Of a stretch of 64,000 nt of DNA, positions 24,110 to 33,606 are shown piece by piece. Each line of letters starts with the position of its first letter. The first letter of the stretch is position 1. Location of the stretch: the NCBI GenBank assembly GCA_963836405.1, contig CAWIJL010000006.1, positions 1-64,000 of the forward strand, given 5' to 3'. The notes under the pieces are model-generated. The model searched no databases, was not told the DNA's origin, and saw nothing but the letters and a program-made list of their open reading frames with translations. The stretch is from CAWIJJ01 sp963836405 (GTDB lineage: Bacteria > Acidobacteriota > Terriglobia > Bryobacterales > Bryobacteraceae). The position numbers were made by a program, and so were the translations under genes.

Positions 24110-24912
24110 GATTTTCCTGTTGGATTCTGCGGCGTGCGCGACTTGGAAATAGACGGAGTTTCCGGAGTTTCGTGCTGTAAGGCGTACGCCGTCAAGCCGG
24201 TCTTCAGCAGGTCGAACGCAGTCTGCGGGTCGTCCGCGTACTGGAACAGTTCCAGGTCCTCGGGCGAAATCATGCCGTACTTCAACAGGGCGTCGAAGTT
24301 GACGATCTCCTTCCAGTAAGACGAACCGTAGAGCACGATGGTGAGTTTTTTGGCGAGCTTCTGCGTCTGCGAAAGTGTGAGCAGCTCCATGAGTTCGTCC
24401 ATGGTTCCGAACCCGCCCGGAAAGACGACCAGCGCCTTCGCCAGGTAAGCGAACCAGAACTTGCGCATGAAGAAGTAGTGAAACTCGAAGCTCAGCTCCG
24501 GGGTGATGTACGGATTGGGGAACTGCTCGAACGGCAGGCCGATGTTCAGACCCACACTCTTGCCGCTGGCGTCGAAAGCGCCCCGGTTGGCGGCCTCCAT
24601 GATGCCGGGACCGCCGCCGGAACAGATCACGAATCGATAGTTGCTATTGGTGAACTGGTCCGACCATTCGGTGAGCATCCGGGCGAGCGTCTGCGCTTCC
24701 GAGTAGTAATGTCCGAGCGGGCCATCTTCCTTCAAACGGGCGGAGCCGAAAAAAACGACGGTGTCGCGCACTTTTTCGCGGCGGAAATGGGCGAGCGGCT
24801 CCAAGAACTCGGCCAGAATTCGCAGGGCGCGCGCATCGGGGCCGTTCAGGAATTGTTCGTTCAGGTAAGCGACCGGGCGGCGGACGCTATTCGGCTGTTT
24901 GGTTTCCGGCAT
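24106..24912 (-). CDS. LOG-family protein (cytokinin riboside monophosphate phosphoribohydrolase-like)
   Basis: The 268-residue product has the Rossmann-like LOG fold, with SGGGPGIMEAANRGA (about 90-106) and the signature PGGFGTMDELMELL. Proteins with this PGGxGTxxE motif release a base from a nucleoside 5'-monophosphate, although they were long annotated as lysine decarboxylases. The C-terminal 25 residues are polar and unstructured. It starts 26 bases inside the lpxD end. In bacteria, purine or nucleotide recycling is the likely role. Confidence 0.88.
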   Translation of the reverse strand: MPETKQPNSVRRPVAYLNEQFLNGPDARALRILAEFLEPLAHFRREKVRDTVVFFGSARLKEDGPLGHYYSEAQTLARMLTEWSDQFTNSNYRFVICSGGGPGIMEAANRGAFDASGKSVGLNIGLPFEQFPNPYITPELSFEFHYFFMRKFWFAYLAKALVVFPGGFGTMDELMELLTLSQTQKLAKKLTIVLYGSSYWKEIVNFDALLKYGMISPEDLELFQYADDPQTAFDLLKTGLTAYALQHETPETPSISKSRTPQNPTGKS

Positions 24913-25927
24913 CTTTTTCCAGTTTTTCCACTCTCTTAATCAGGTCTCTCAACGTCTTCAGCAGGTTCGGCAGCTTGGGAAATGCCGTGATCGCGCGCAG
25001 CCATTCGCCGGCAGAAAAGGCGGGTGATCCGGAGATCCGGGCGCCGGCTTCCACGTCGCCGCCGATGCCGCTTTGGGCATAAACGATGGCGCCCTCGTGC
25101 ACGGTCAGGTGGCCCGACGAGCCCACCTGTCCCGCCAGCAACACATTCCGTTCCAGCACGGTGCTTCCGGCCAGGCCGGTCTGCGCGCAGATGATGTTGT
25201 CTTCGCCTACCGTGCAGGCATGCCCCACCTGGACCAGGCTGTCGATCTTCGCGCCTCGCCGCACGCGCGTTTCGCCCACCGTGGCGCGGTCCACCGACGT
25301 AAGGCTCTGGACTTCCACATCGTCCTCGATTACAGTTGTGCCCGATTGGACGATCTTGAAATGGCTGCCATCGGCACGCTTGGCGAAACCGAATCCGTCG
25401 CCGCCCACAACCACGCTGTTTTGCAGCACGACGCGGTCGCCGATCCGGCAGTATTCCCGGACGGCAGCGTGGGAGTGGGCAAGAAAATCGTCACCGATCC
25501 GGGCGCCCTCGTAGATGACGACGTGCGGATGCAGTACGCAATTGCGGCCGATGCGCACGTGTTCCCCTATTGCAGCGAATGGTCCGACGGAGCAGTTCTC
25601 GCCCAGTTCGGCCGTGGGCGCGATGTAGGCCAACGGGTGAAGGCCCATGGGCGGCGCCGGAGGTTGGTAGAACAGCGCTAGCGCCCGCGCAAAATCGAGA
25701 TACGGGTTTGCCGAAATGAGGCAGGCGATGTCCATGCCGGGAAGTTCCTCGGCCACCAGGATGGCGCCCGCACGCGTGTTCTTCACTTTCGGGGCATATT
25801 TCGGGTTAGCCAGAAACGTAAGCTGTCCCGGCCCGGCATGCTCCATTCCGGCCACGCCGGTGATGTCAATTTCGCCGTCGCCCGCGATCCGGCAGCCCAA
25901 CCGCTCTGCGATCTGCTGGAGTTTCAT
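24887..25927 (-). CDS. lpxD: UDP-3-O-acylglucosamine N-acyltransferase
   Basis: LpxD adds the second acyl chain in lipid A synthesis. The 346-residue product has the N-terminal uridine-binding domain (MKLQQIAERLGCRIAGDGE, TFLANPKY), a hexapeptide-repeat left-handed helix through the middle, and the catalytic His in IDSLVQVGHACTVG. A short coiled C-terminus (LRDLIKRVEKLEKD) completes it, as in the trimeric enzyme. It shows that the organism builds lipid A. No other lpx gene is near; the downstream partners are LOG, GNAT and the CcmH-like gene. Confidence 0.95.
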   Translation of the reverse strand: MKLQQIAERLGCRIAGDGEIDITGVAGMEHAGPGQLTFLANPKYAPKVKNTRAGAILVAEELPGMDIACLISANPYLDFARALALFYQPPAPPMGLHPLAYIAPTAELGENCSVGPFAAIGEHVRIGRNCVLHPHVVIYEGARIGDDFLAHSHAAVREYCRIGDRVVLQNSVVVGGDGFGFAKRADGSHFKIVQSGTTVIEDDVEVQSLTSVDRATVGETRVRRGAKIDSLVQVGHACTVGEDNIICAQTGLAGSTVLERNVLLAGQVGSSGHLTVHEGAIVYAQSGIGGDVEAGARISGSPAFSAGEWLRAITAFPKLPNLLKTLRDLIKRVEKLEKDAGNQTAE

Positions 25928-26036
25928 ACCGTGAACCTCCAGCGTACCGCATGCTTGTTTCGGAGGCTCTCGAAACCAAGCCGGCGCCCTGTCATCTGCA
26001 AGCGAGCTATAATCGCACCCGAAACGCGGATTTTCT

Positions 26037-27995
26037 ATGAAAGCAACGTGGATTTTGGCGGCCGGCGCGCTTCTCGCCGCGGCCGGCGGCGCGGCCGCCG
26101 AGGTCGCGAACTTCGATCGCGCCGGGCGGTTGACCTCGATGTTCTACGGCGGTGACGAGTTGCCCGTGCGTGGCCGCGTCCAGATTCTGTCGCCGGATGG
26201 AAGCAGAACCGCCGAGCCGGCACAGGCCACGCGCAGCGCCGACCGGCAGTCCTACCAGGGCTCCATCGCGGTGGATTCCGGCAAGACCGCGCGCTTCCGC
26301 GAGATCGTGGCCCCCGCGAACGGACGCGTCTCCCTGACGCTCGAAGTGACTGCCGGAGAGGATCTCGACATAGCCGGCGTCTACTACGCGATAGATGTGC
26401 CCCGAGCCGCGTTTGTTGGCGGTCGCGCCAGTGTCCAGGCCCCGGCGGGCCCCCTCGCTGTCACCTTGCCCTCCGTCAAAACCGCCGAACGGGAGTTCTT
26501 CCGGGCCGAGGGCGCCGGCCTGCAACTGGCCGGGATCGCTCACAACCTCCTGTTATCCGCCACTCTCGACGGCCCCCACGCCATCGCGCTGGCGGATCGG
26601 TGGGAGCGGTCGGGCCGCACCTACTCCGTCATGATTCAACTCCACCAGGGAGCGCTCGCCGCCGGCCAGACTGCCTCCATGAAACTCGACCTGGCGCTGT
26701 CCGGCGAACCCGACGGTACGCCCGCGCGCCTGACGGTGGACACGGCATCGAAGCGCTACCAGTTCCAGGGCGTGGGCGGGAACTACTGCTTCAATATCGA
26801 ATCGCCCGTCGCCCAGTACACTCTGGACAATCTGAAGGTGGCCTGGGGCCGCACCGAGATGAGCCTCAGCTATTGGGAACCGGACGACCACAGCGAAGTA
26901 ACCGCTGCGCCCGACTACTTCACCGAGCGCGAGCAGGCCTACCCGCGCCTGAAATTGGAAATGCAGATGGGAAGGCAACTCCAGGACCGCGGGATTCCCT
27001 ACATCTCCAGCATCTGGGCGATCCCTGAGTGGGCGTACACCGATCCCGGCGCAAAGCCGCAGCGCCGCAACCGCCGCCGCATCACGTCCGCCAAAACCGA
27101 GGCGCTGGTGAATTCCATCGTTTCTTACCTTCAGTACGCCCGCCGGAAGTATGGCGCCGAGCCCGACATGTTCTCTTTCAACGAAGCCAACATCGGAGTC
27201 GATGTCCTGCTGACCCCGGAGGAGCACCGCGACATGATCAAGCGGCTGGGCGCGGCCTTCGAAAAGGCGGGTTTGAAAACGCGCCTGCTGTTGGGCGACG
27301 CGACCGGCCCGCGCAACACCCACGAGTTCGTCCTGGCCGCGGCGCAGGACCCGGATGCCATGAAGTACGTTGCAGCCGTCGGCTTCCACTCCTGGGGCGG
27401 CGGCACTCCGGAGCAGTACAAGAGTTGGGGCGACCTGGCGGAGTGGCTGCAACTTCCGTTGCTGGTGACCGAGTTGGGTGTGGACCCACAGGCGTACCAG
27501 GGCGGGGCCTACGACTCCTTCACGTATGGGATGAGCGAAGTGCGAATGTACCAGGAACTGTTCCTCTACGCGCGCCCGCAGGGCACCCAGCAATGGGAGT
27601 TCACCGCCGATTACGGCACGGTCCGCGCGCGGCGGCAGGACAACGGCCCCGTCGAACTGGTTCCGACCTCCCGCTTCTGGCTGGTCAAGCACTTCACCGA
27701 CCTGACTCCCCATAATTCCGATGCGCTGTCTGTGTCGTCGGACAATGACAGGGTGCTGTTCACCGCCTTTGCGCAAGGGCAGGGGCCGGCACGCGTTTAT
27801 ACGCTGCACGTGGCGAACATGGCGGCGGCGCGCGAGATCGCTATTGAAGGACTGCCCGGCATGGAGTTTCGCGCCATCCGTACCACTGAAACCGAAAACT
27901 TTCAGGAATTGCCCGCGGTGCATGCCGAGGGAGGCGTGGTGCGGCTTCAGATTCCGGCGCGTTCCCTGCTGACGCTGACCACGACGGCGCGCTAG
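26037..27995 (+). CDS. Secreted GH30-like glycoside hydrolase (clan GH-A)
   Basis: The 652-residue product has a signal peptide (MKATWILAAGALLAAAGGAAA), an N-terminal beta domain of about 240 residues, then a TIM barrel beginning FQGVGGNYCFNIES. The acid/base is E in FSFNEANIG (about 382) and the nucleophile is E in LLVTELGV (about 480), both positions expected of clan GH-A. A C-terminal beta domain follows, as in GH30. GH30 members act on xylan, beta-glucans or glucosylceramide; GH39- or GH79-type relatives are possible. Its 3' end overlaps the convergent aldo/keto reductase by four bases. Confidence 0.75.
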   Translation: MKATWILAAGALLAAAGGAAAEVANFDRAGRLTSMFYGGDELPVRGRVQILSPDGSRTAEPAQATRSADRQSYQGSIAVDSGKTARFREIVAPANGRVSLTLEVTAGEDLDIAGVYYAIDVPRAAFVGGRASVQAPAGPLAVTLPSVKTAEREFFRAEGAGLQLAGIAHNLLLSATLDGPHAIALADRWERSGRTYSVMIQLHQGALAAGQTASMKLDLALSGEPDGTPARLTVDTASKRYQFQGVGGNYCFNIESPVAQYTLDNLKVAWGRTEMSLSYWEPDDHSEVTAAPDYFTEREQAYPRLKLEMQMGRQLQDRGIPYISSIWAIPEWAYTDPGAKPQRRNRRRITSAKTEALVNSIVSYLQYARRKYGAEPDMFSFNEANIGVDVLLTPEEHRDMIKRLGAAFEKAGLKTRLLLGDATGPRNTHEFVLAAAQDPDAMKYVAAVGFHSWGGGTPEQYKSWGDLAEWLQLPLLVTELGVDPQAYQGGAYDSFTYGMSEVRMYQELFLYARPQGTQQWEFTADYGTVRARRQDNGPVELVPTSRFWLVKHFTDLTPHNSDALSVSSDNDRVLFTAFAQGQGPARVYTLHVANMAAAREIAIEGLPGMEFRAIRTTETENFQELPAVHAEGGVVRLQIPARSLLTLTTTAR

Positions 27996-28888
27996 CTCCA
28001 ATTCGCCTCGGCTGCCAGCGCGTTGGCGTGAACCTGTTGCGGGCTCTTGCAGCCGGGGATCACGGACGAGACGGCGGGATTCCTTAGGCACCACGCAAGG
28101 GCCCACGCGGCCATCGGCACACCCTCCGGAACTTCCGTCTCAGTGAGGCGCGCAACCGTCTCCAACTCCCTTTGCAATCGCTCCGGCCCCAGAGTGGATC
28201 GGAAGTCATTCTCGGGAAACGCGGCGCCGGAATGATACTTGCCGCTGAGCAGACCGCTCGCCAGCGGCACGCGTGCCAGGATGCCGAGATTGCCGCCCTG
28301 CGCGTACGGGAAATAGTCTTGCTCCGGACGCCGGTCCAGGCGATTGTAGACCACCTGGAGTACCTCGGCACCCAACCGCCGGGCCTCGCGCGCTTGCACC
28401 TCGCTGCCCTTGCTGGGAATGGAGACGCCGAGATGCCGGATCTTTCCGGCGCGCTGCTCGCGGGCCAGCGCCGTCCAGAGATCCTCGTTGAGGAAGGCCT
28501 CATCCGACCCCGAATGGAACTGGTATACGTCGATGGTTTCCACGCGTAGCGCCCGCAGCGATGCTTCCAGTTGCGCGACCGCGCCCGCTGCGGAGAAGTC
28601 GTCCCTACGGCGGAGGAACCCCGCAAAATGGTGCCCGAACTTGGTGGCTATGATCCAACGGCTGCGGTCGCGCCGGGCAAGATAGTCGCCGATCAGTTTC
28701 TCGGAGACGCGATCGCCGTAACACTCCGCCGTGTCGATCAGGTTCATGCCGTCTGAAGCTGCCTGGTCCAGGATGGCATCGGCCTCGGCTTGCGTGTAGT
28801 CGTGTCCCCATTCGCCGCCGAGTTGCCAGGTCCCAACTCCGATGGCGGAAACGTCGATAGCGGTACTACCCAGTCTTCGATAGCGCAC
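27992..28888 (-). CDS. Aldo/keto reductase
   Basis: This 298-residue NADPH-dependent reductase of the AKR fold keeps the catalytic tetrad: D and Y in DTAECYGD, K in ATKFGHH and H in YQFHSGSD. The cofactor end reads SSVIPGCKSPQQVHANA. The MRYRRLGSTAIDVSAIGVGTW start is typical of AKR families related to IolS/Tas. The substrate is unknown: sugar aldehydes or keto sugars would suit the neighbourhood. It is convergent with the glycoside hydrolase gene. Confidence 0.9.
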   Translation of the reverse strand: MRYRRLGSTAIDVSAIGVGTWQLGGEWGHDYTQAEADAILDQAASDGMNLIDTAECYGDRVSEKLIGDYLARRDRSRWIIATKFGHHFAGFLRRRDDFSAAGAVAQLEASLRALRVETIDVYQFHSGSDEAFLNEDLWTALAREQRAGKIRHLGVSIPSKGSEVQAREARRLGAEVLQVVYNRLDRRPEQDYFPYAQGGNLGILARVPLASGLLSGKYHSGAAFPENDFRSTLGPERLQRELETVARLTETEVPEGVPMAAWALAWCLRNPAVSSVIPGCKSPQQVHANALAAEANWS

Positions 28889-28997
28889 GAGACGATCTTA
28901 AACCAACGGTTCTGTTAACGGCTCCGGGATTCGAGTTCTCGATCTCACATCTTAATGTCGCCAGCCTGTGACTATCATCATGGCAGGCAGGTCATCG

Positions 28998-29441
28998 ATG
29001 AAACTCGTTCTTTTCCTGAGCTTCCTTTTTACCGGTCTGGTCCTGGGGCCGGCCGCGGCACATGTATTGGAACTGCCCCACAAGATAGGACTCGACGCGC
29101 AGGAGTATCTCACCGTTCAGCAGATCTACGGTGGCTGGTCGCTTCTGGGAATCGCCGTCTTCGGCGCGCTGATTTCGGACCTCGTCCTGACGATCCTCAC
29201 GCGAGGGCAGGGCACCACGTTCCGCCTCGCGCTGCTCGCCTTGCTCTGTATTGCAATGGCCCAGGTGCTCTTCTGGGCATTTACCTATCCCGCTAACCTG
29301 GCGACGCAGAATTGGACCATGCTTCCCGCCAACTGGGAGCACCTGCGGTATCGCTGGGAGTATTCGCACGCGGCGGGAGCGGTGCTGGACCTCGGTTCGT
29401 TTCTCGCCCTGGTCCTGCTGGCGATCGGCCGCATGAAATGA
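28998..29441 (+). CDS. Unknown four-helix membrane protein (DUF1772-like)
   Basis: From ATG 28998 the protein has 147 residues with about four membrane helices (KLVLFLSFLFTGLVLGPA, LLGIAVFGALISDLVL, LALLALLCIAMAQVLFWAF, LDLGSFLALVLLAI). GTG 28968 and ATG 28980 are alternative starts without better signals. The pattern with a loop of Trp and His residues (NWEHLRYRWEYSHAAG) recalls DUF1772-type proteins. No function known to me. Confidence 0.65.
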   Translation: MKLVLFLSFLFTGLVLGPAAAHVLELPHKIGLDAQEYLTVQQIYGGWSLLGIAVFGALISDLVLTILTRGQGTTFRLALLALLCIAMAQVLFWAFTYPANLATQNWTMLPANWEHLRYRWEYSHAAGAVLDLGSFLALVLLAIGRMK

Positions 29442-29704
29442 GAAGTGTGAATTCCAGCCGCATTTCTATCTGGCCGGAGCGAATTCCGTGATAGGATAAT
29501 CTGATCGGCAGGTGCTTTCGATGTTTAACCTCGTCATCGTACGTTTTCGCGACCGGTAGGTCGCTGAGCATCGTTTAGATTTCAACCGCGACGCTCATTG
29601 GCCTTCCGGCTGACCTTCTCAGCGGAAACACGTCCAGGTTCCCTGGAGCGTAACTTACCCATCCATGGCCAAACGTTTCGGAGCCACGCTCCGGAAAGGC
29701 ACTT
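29442..29704. other. Intergenic region upstream of the MATE gene; nothing firm
   Basis: A small hairpin GCGACCGGTAGGTCGC is at about 29549-29564. I saw no clear promoter and no known riboswitch pattern. Just before the MATE start AAAGG is a likely ribosome binding site. Confidence 0.35.
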
Positions 29705-31120
29705 ATGCAGATCGCGGCCGAGACCACGACACCTCGCCCCGGCAAGTGGGGCTTTCTCAAAGAGGCGCTGGCCGGGACACAACAGGATTTCACCGAAGGC
29801 GGGCTGACCCGCGGCATAGCCCTGCTGGCCATCCCCACCATCCTCGAAATGGGCATGGAGTCCGCCTTCGGGCTGGTGGACGCGTTCTGGGTGGCGCGGC
29901 TCGGCGCCGATTCCATCGCGGCCGTTGGACTTACCGAAGCCGCCATCGTGCTGGTGTTCGCTATCTCTTTCGGGCTGAGCATCGCGGCCACCGCCACCAT
30001 TGCGCGGCGTACCGGTGAAAAAGACCCGGAAGGAGCGTCACTCGCCGCCGTCCAGGCGCTGATCTGCGGGATTCTGCTGGCCCTTGTCACCGGCGTCGGC
30101 GGCGCCGTTTTCGCGCCCCATATCCTCGGCCTCATGAACGCCAGCCCGCGGGTGATCGAGATCGGGACGGGCTACACCCGCGTGCTGATGGGGGGCAACA
30201 TCAGCATCATTCTGCTGTTTCTGATCAACGGCATTTTCCGCGGTTCGGGCGATGCGGTTATCGCCATGCGCACCCTTTGGCTGGCGAACCTGATCAACAT
30301 GGCGCTCGACCCGTGCTTCATCTATGGCTGGTTCGGATTCCCGGCGCTCGGCGTCACCGGCGCCGCGGTAGCCACCACCATCGGGCGCAGCATCGGGGTA
30401 ATCTATCAGATCGGCATTCTGTTCGGGGTCAAGGCGCGCGTCACGGTGGCATGGCGGCATCTCCGAATCGATTGGCCGGTGATGCGCAAACTGATGCGCC
30501 AGAGCGCCAGCGTGATCATGCAGTACCTGGTCGCCACCGCAAGCTGGATGAGCCTGGCGCGGATCAACGCCAGGTTCGGCAGCACGGCCGTGGCCGGCTA
30601 CACCATCGGCATTCGCATCATCCTGTTCGCTTTGATGCCTTCGTGGGGCATCTGTAGCGCCGCCGCAACCCTGGTGGGGCAGAACCTCGGCGCCAAAAAG
30701 CCGGAACGGTCCGAGCGTGCCGTCTGGCTGGCGGGCACGTACAATATGGCGTTTCTCACGGTGGTAGGTGCCGTTTTCGTGGTGTTCGCGCCCTGGATCG
30801 TCAGCCGGTTTACGCCGGAAGCCGCCGTGGCATCCACCGCCGCCGCCTGCCTCTACTACGTGAGTATCGGTTATCCGTTTTACGCCTGGGGCATGGTGAT
30901 GGAGCAGGCTTTCAACGGTGCCGGCGATTCAGACACGCCGACCTGGATCAACCTGTTCTGTTACTGGATGCTCCAAATCCCGCTTGCCTGGTACCTGGCG
31001 GCGCCGGCGGGAATGGGCCCGCGCGGTGTCTACCTGGCCATCTGCGTGGCCGAATCGGTGCTGGCGGTGGTGTCCGTCGTCCTGTTCCGCCGCGGCAGGT
31101 GGAAGACGGTCCGCATCTGA
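29705..31120 (+). CDS. MATE-family efflux transporter
   Basis: The 471-residue product has about twelve membrane helices in two halves. Start of the first half: GLTRGIALLAIPTILEMGMESAFGLVDAFWVARLG, the standard MATE entry with the VDAFWVARLG motif. The second half holds QSASVIMQYLVATASWM and ATLVGQNLGAKKPERSE, the recognisable second-half Q-N-x-G motif. MATE pumps export cationic drugs or metabolites using Na+ or H+. The substrate is unknown. Confidence 0.92.
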   Translation: MQIAAETTTPRPGKWGFLKEALAGTQQDFTEGGLTRGIALLAIPTILEMGMESAFGLVDAFWVARLGADSIAAVGLTEAAIVLVFAISFGLSIAATATIARRTGEKDPEGASLAAVQALICGILLALVTGVGGAVFAPHILGLMNASPRVIEIGTGYTRVLMGGNISIILLFLINGIFRGSGDAVIAMRTLWLANLINMALDPCFIYGWFGFPALGVTGAAVATTIGRSIGVIYQIGILFGVKARVTVAWRHLRIDWPVMRKLMRQSASVIMQYLVATASWMSLARINARFGSTAVAGYTIGIRIILFALMPSWGICSAAATLVGQNLGAKKPERSERAVWLAGTYNMAFLTVVGAVFVVFAPWIVSRFTPEAAVASTAAACLYYVSIGYPFYAWGMVMEQAFNGAGDSDTPTWINLFCYWMLQIPLAWYLAAPAGMGPRGVYLAICVAESVLAVVSVVLFRRGRWKTVRI

Positions 31121-31136
31121 GGGCGGCAACGCGCCC

Positions 31137-32063
31137 TCACCTTCCGGCGGCGCAACCCGGCCTGGTACATTTCTCCATGCAGGTGCGGACATCGGCCGAG
31201 TCGATCCGGGAATCATGGTTCGGATCGCGCGGATCTCCCGGCACCGCAAACAGATTCATGGAATTCGCCAGCAGGCTGATGTCGGTGGAATCCACGGTGC
31301 CGGAGCGGTCCAGGTCGCAGGCAGCCGCGGCCGTCATGCTGGCGAGCGTCACGCCGGGCAGGCGGCTCACATCTTCGTTTCCCAGGCCGAGACCCATGAT
31401 GTCTTTCAGCTCGAACACGAACCCGCTTAACGTTCCCCCGGCTTTGGCGGCGGCGATCAGATCCTCGGGCGAAACGCGGTCGTCATCGTTCTGGTTGAGC
31501 GACCGGAACACATTGGCCGGCAGCGGCCGGTCGGACAGGAACGCGACGATTTCGCCGTCGGTGGTCTTCTTCGGCAGGAAACACACGTAATCGGCTGCCT
31601 GGCGCGCGGCCGTGACCGAAAGGGTTTGCCACATCCGCGAAACATCCTGCTTGAGGTTCGGAAACGTGGGGCTGGTTTGCTGAACCGAACCATCTTGGAA
31701 CATATAATCGCATCCGTAACCGCCGGAGATTCTGCCGTCCACCGGGACGCCGTCCAGGTGGAATGAATCGGCCGTCGCAGCCAGCACGTGAAAGACGAAC
31801 CCGGCGTACCCTCGAGCGCCCAGGACGCCCACCCACATCGGGTTCGACATCTTCAACTGTTCGGCCCCGGCGTAACCGGGATTGCGCCTTCGATAGTCGT
31901 GCTCCGCGGCGGCAATCGATTCCAGGGTTGCCTTGCACTCACCGCGATTGGCTGTCTCCCGCGCCTTTTGCAGGGCAGGCAGCAGAAGCCCAGTCAGAAC
32001 GGCGATGATCGCAAGCACCACCAGCAGTTCTATGAGAGTGAAGCCCCGATTCCGGGTATGCAC
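31137..32063 (-). CDS. Pseudopilin-like protein with C-terminal dockerin-type repeats
   Basis: This encodes 308 residues from GTG 32061-32063, eight or so bases after GGAGGAGG. The N-terminus HTRNRGFTLIELLVVLAIIAVLTGLLLPAL is a prepilin signal of the type II secretion class, cut after G and then methylated. The middle (DYMFQDGSVQQTSP and around) is like the DUF1559-type pseudopilin body. The C-terminus carries two Ca-binding dockerin-like loops, DLDRSGTVDSTD and DPNHDSRIDSAD, and a Cys-containing tail. Dockerin-type repeats usually mediate cohesin binding or simply Ca-stabilised folds. The frame is open far upstream, but that part is mqnC read out of frame. Confidence 0.8.
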   Translation of the reverse strand: MHTRNRGFTLIELLVVLAIIAVLTGLLLPALQKARETANRGECKATLESIAAAEHDYRRRNPGYAGAEQLKMSNPMWVGVLGARGYAGFVFHVLAATADSFHLDGVPVDGRISGGYGCDYMFQDGSVQQTSPTFPNLKQDVSRMWQTLSVTAARQAADYVCFLPKKTTDGEIVAFLSDRPLPANVFRSLNQNDDDRVSPEDLIAAAKAGGTLSGFVFELKDIMGLGLGNEDVSRLPGVTLASMTAAAACDLDRSGTVDSTDISLLANSMNLFAVPGDPRDPNHDSRIDSADVRTCMEKCTRPGCAAGR

Positions 32064-32155
32064 ATCGTCCCTCCTCCACCTGCGCGTGGCGGGTAGATAC
32101 CAGAATTGTGCATTTCGGCCGTCTTCTGTTTCGAGGAGCTGGGAAGATCTCGGAC

Positions 32156-33187
32156 TCAGTTGAGAAAATACGTACGGTACAGCGTGTCCCGCTGTTTGGG
32201 AGTGAACCCCGCGTCGCGGATGATGCGCCGAAGTTCTTCTTCGCTGGTGCGGTGATGGGCTCCGGCGGCCGAGACCACATTCTCCTCGATCATGATGCTG
32301 CCTACGTCGTTGCCGCCGAAACGCAGCCCGATCTGGCAGGTCTTCAAACCCTGCGTCACCCAGGAGCTTTGCACGTTTTCGAAATTGTCGAGGTAAATGC
32401 GGGAGATCGCCAGAGTCTGAAGATACTCGACGGCCGTCGCTTCCTCTTTGACGAACCGCCCCAGCGAGGTATTCTCGCGCTGAAACGTCCAGGGAATGAA
32501 GGCAGTGAAGCCGCCTGTCTCCTCTTGGAGATTTCGGACGAGTTCCAGGTGATTCATGCGCTGCTCCAGGGTCTCGCCGCAGCCGAACATCATGGTCGCC
32601 GTCGTCCGCATCCCCAACTGGTGCGCGGTGCGGTGCACATCGATCCACTCGTTTACCGAGCATTTCAGCCGGCTGATCCGGTGCCGCACCGCGTCATCCA
32701 GAATTTCGGCGCCGCCGCCCGGTATGGAGTCGAGCCCCGCGTCCATCATGCGCCGGATGGTCTCCCGCAGACTGAGCCCGCTCACCTCGGCGATGTTGGT
32801 CACTTCCGGCGCCGACAGGCAATGCAGGTGAATCGGGAATCGCTGCTTGATCGAACGGAAGAGGTCTTCGTACCATTCGATCTTCAGGTCCGGATGGAGT
32901 CCGCCCTGCATCAGGACGCCGGTGCCGCCGAGGTCCAGCGTCTCCTGGATCTTCTCGTAGATGGTCTCTTTCGGCAGCACGTAGCCCTCGCTGTGGCCGG
33001 GAGGACGGTAGAATGCGCAGAAGCTACAGTACTCCGTGCAAAAGTTCGTGTAATTGATATTGCGGTCGATGATGTAGGAGACGATGCCTTCCGGATGCCA
33101 CTTGCGGCGGATGGCGTCCGCCTCCATGCCGATGCCGATCAGGTCGTCGGAACGAAACAGGTCTAGGGCTTGTTCGCGCGTAATCAT
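32156..33187 (-). CDS. mqnC: Cyclic dehypoxanthine futalosine synthase (radical SAM)
   Basis: MqnC closes the cyclic ring in the futalosine route to menaquinone. The 343-residue product has the radical-SAM cluster motif C50-x3-C54-x2-C57 (CTEYCSFC), a GGLHPDLKIEWYED block, the E-x-I-P-G-G-G-A segment (LDSIPGGGAEIL), and the C-terminal RFGGNDVGSIMIEENVV typical of MqnC. The other mqn genes are not in the window. It implies menaquinone made by the futalosine path. Confidence 0.93.
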   Translation of the reverse strand: MITREQALDLFRSDDLIGIGMEADAIRRKWHPEGIVSYIIDRNINYTNFCTEYCSFCAFYRPPGHSEGYVLPKETIYEKIQETLDLGGTGVLMQGGLHPDLKIEWYEDLFRSIKQRFPIHLHCLSAPEVTNIAEVSGLSLRETIRRMMDAGLDSIPGGGAEILDDAVRHRISRLKCSVNEWIDVHRTAHQLGMRTTATMMFGCGETLEQRMNHLELVRNLQEETGGFTAFIPWTFQRENTSLGRFVKEEATAVEYLQTLAISRIYLDNFENVQSSWVTQGLKTCQIGLRFGGNDVGSIMIEENVVSAAGAHHRTSEEELRRIIRDAGFTPKQRDTLYRTYFLN

Positions 33188-33272
33188 AGAAACCCAGGAA
33201 TATTCAATAGCGTAACACTCCGGTGACGGCGGTCACTTCGCGAACACGCTCTGCCGCGTCATACTTGCCTGT

Positions 33273-33602
33273 ATGAGCGCAATGTACACCCTTTTCGCCG
33301 ACCTCATGGCAGAGGCCAAAGTGCCGGAAAACGGCATCCTCAGCCGGACGCTTCACAATGACGACCATGTGAAGGTGGTGCTGTTCGGCTTCGCGGCCGG
33401 CCAGGAACTCTCCGCGCACACCGCCCCCATGGCGGCGTCACTCTATTTCGTAAGCGGGGAAGCGGAGTTGACTTTAGGAGAAGACGTCAGCCATGTCCGC
33501 GCGGGAGCCTTCGTCCACATGCCGCCCGAACTACAACACGGCATTGTGGCACGCACGCCCGCAGTCATGCTTTTATCGATGTATAAGCAGAATAGAAAGT
33601 AA
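33273..33602 (+). CDS. Small cupin-domain protein
   Basis: The 109-residue single-cupin protein has G-x5-H-x-H-like order with AGQELSAHTAPMAASLYFVSGEAELTLG and a second motif RAGAFVHMPPELQHGIVA. Metal-binding His candidates are one in each motif. ATG 33282 is an alternative start. Cupins of this size bind small ligands or act as dioxygenases or isomerases; the function is not known here. Confidence 0.8.
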   Translation: MSAMYTLFADLMAEAKVPENGILSRTLHNDDHVKVVLFGFAAGQELSAHTAPMAASLYFVSGEAELTLGEDVSHVRAGAFVHMPPELQHGIVARTPAVMLLSMYKQNRK

Positions 33603-33606
33603 TACT

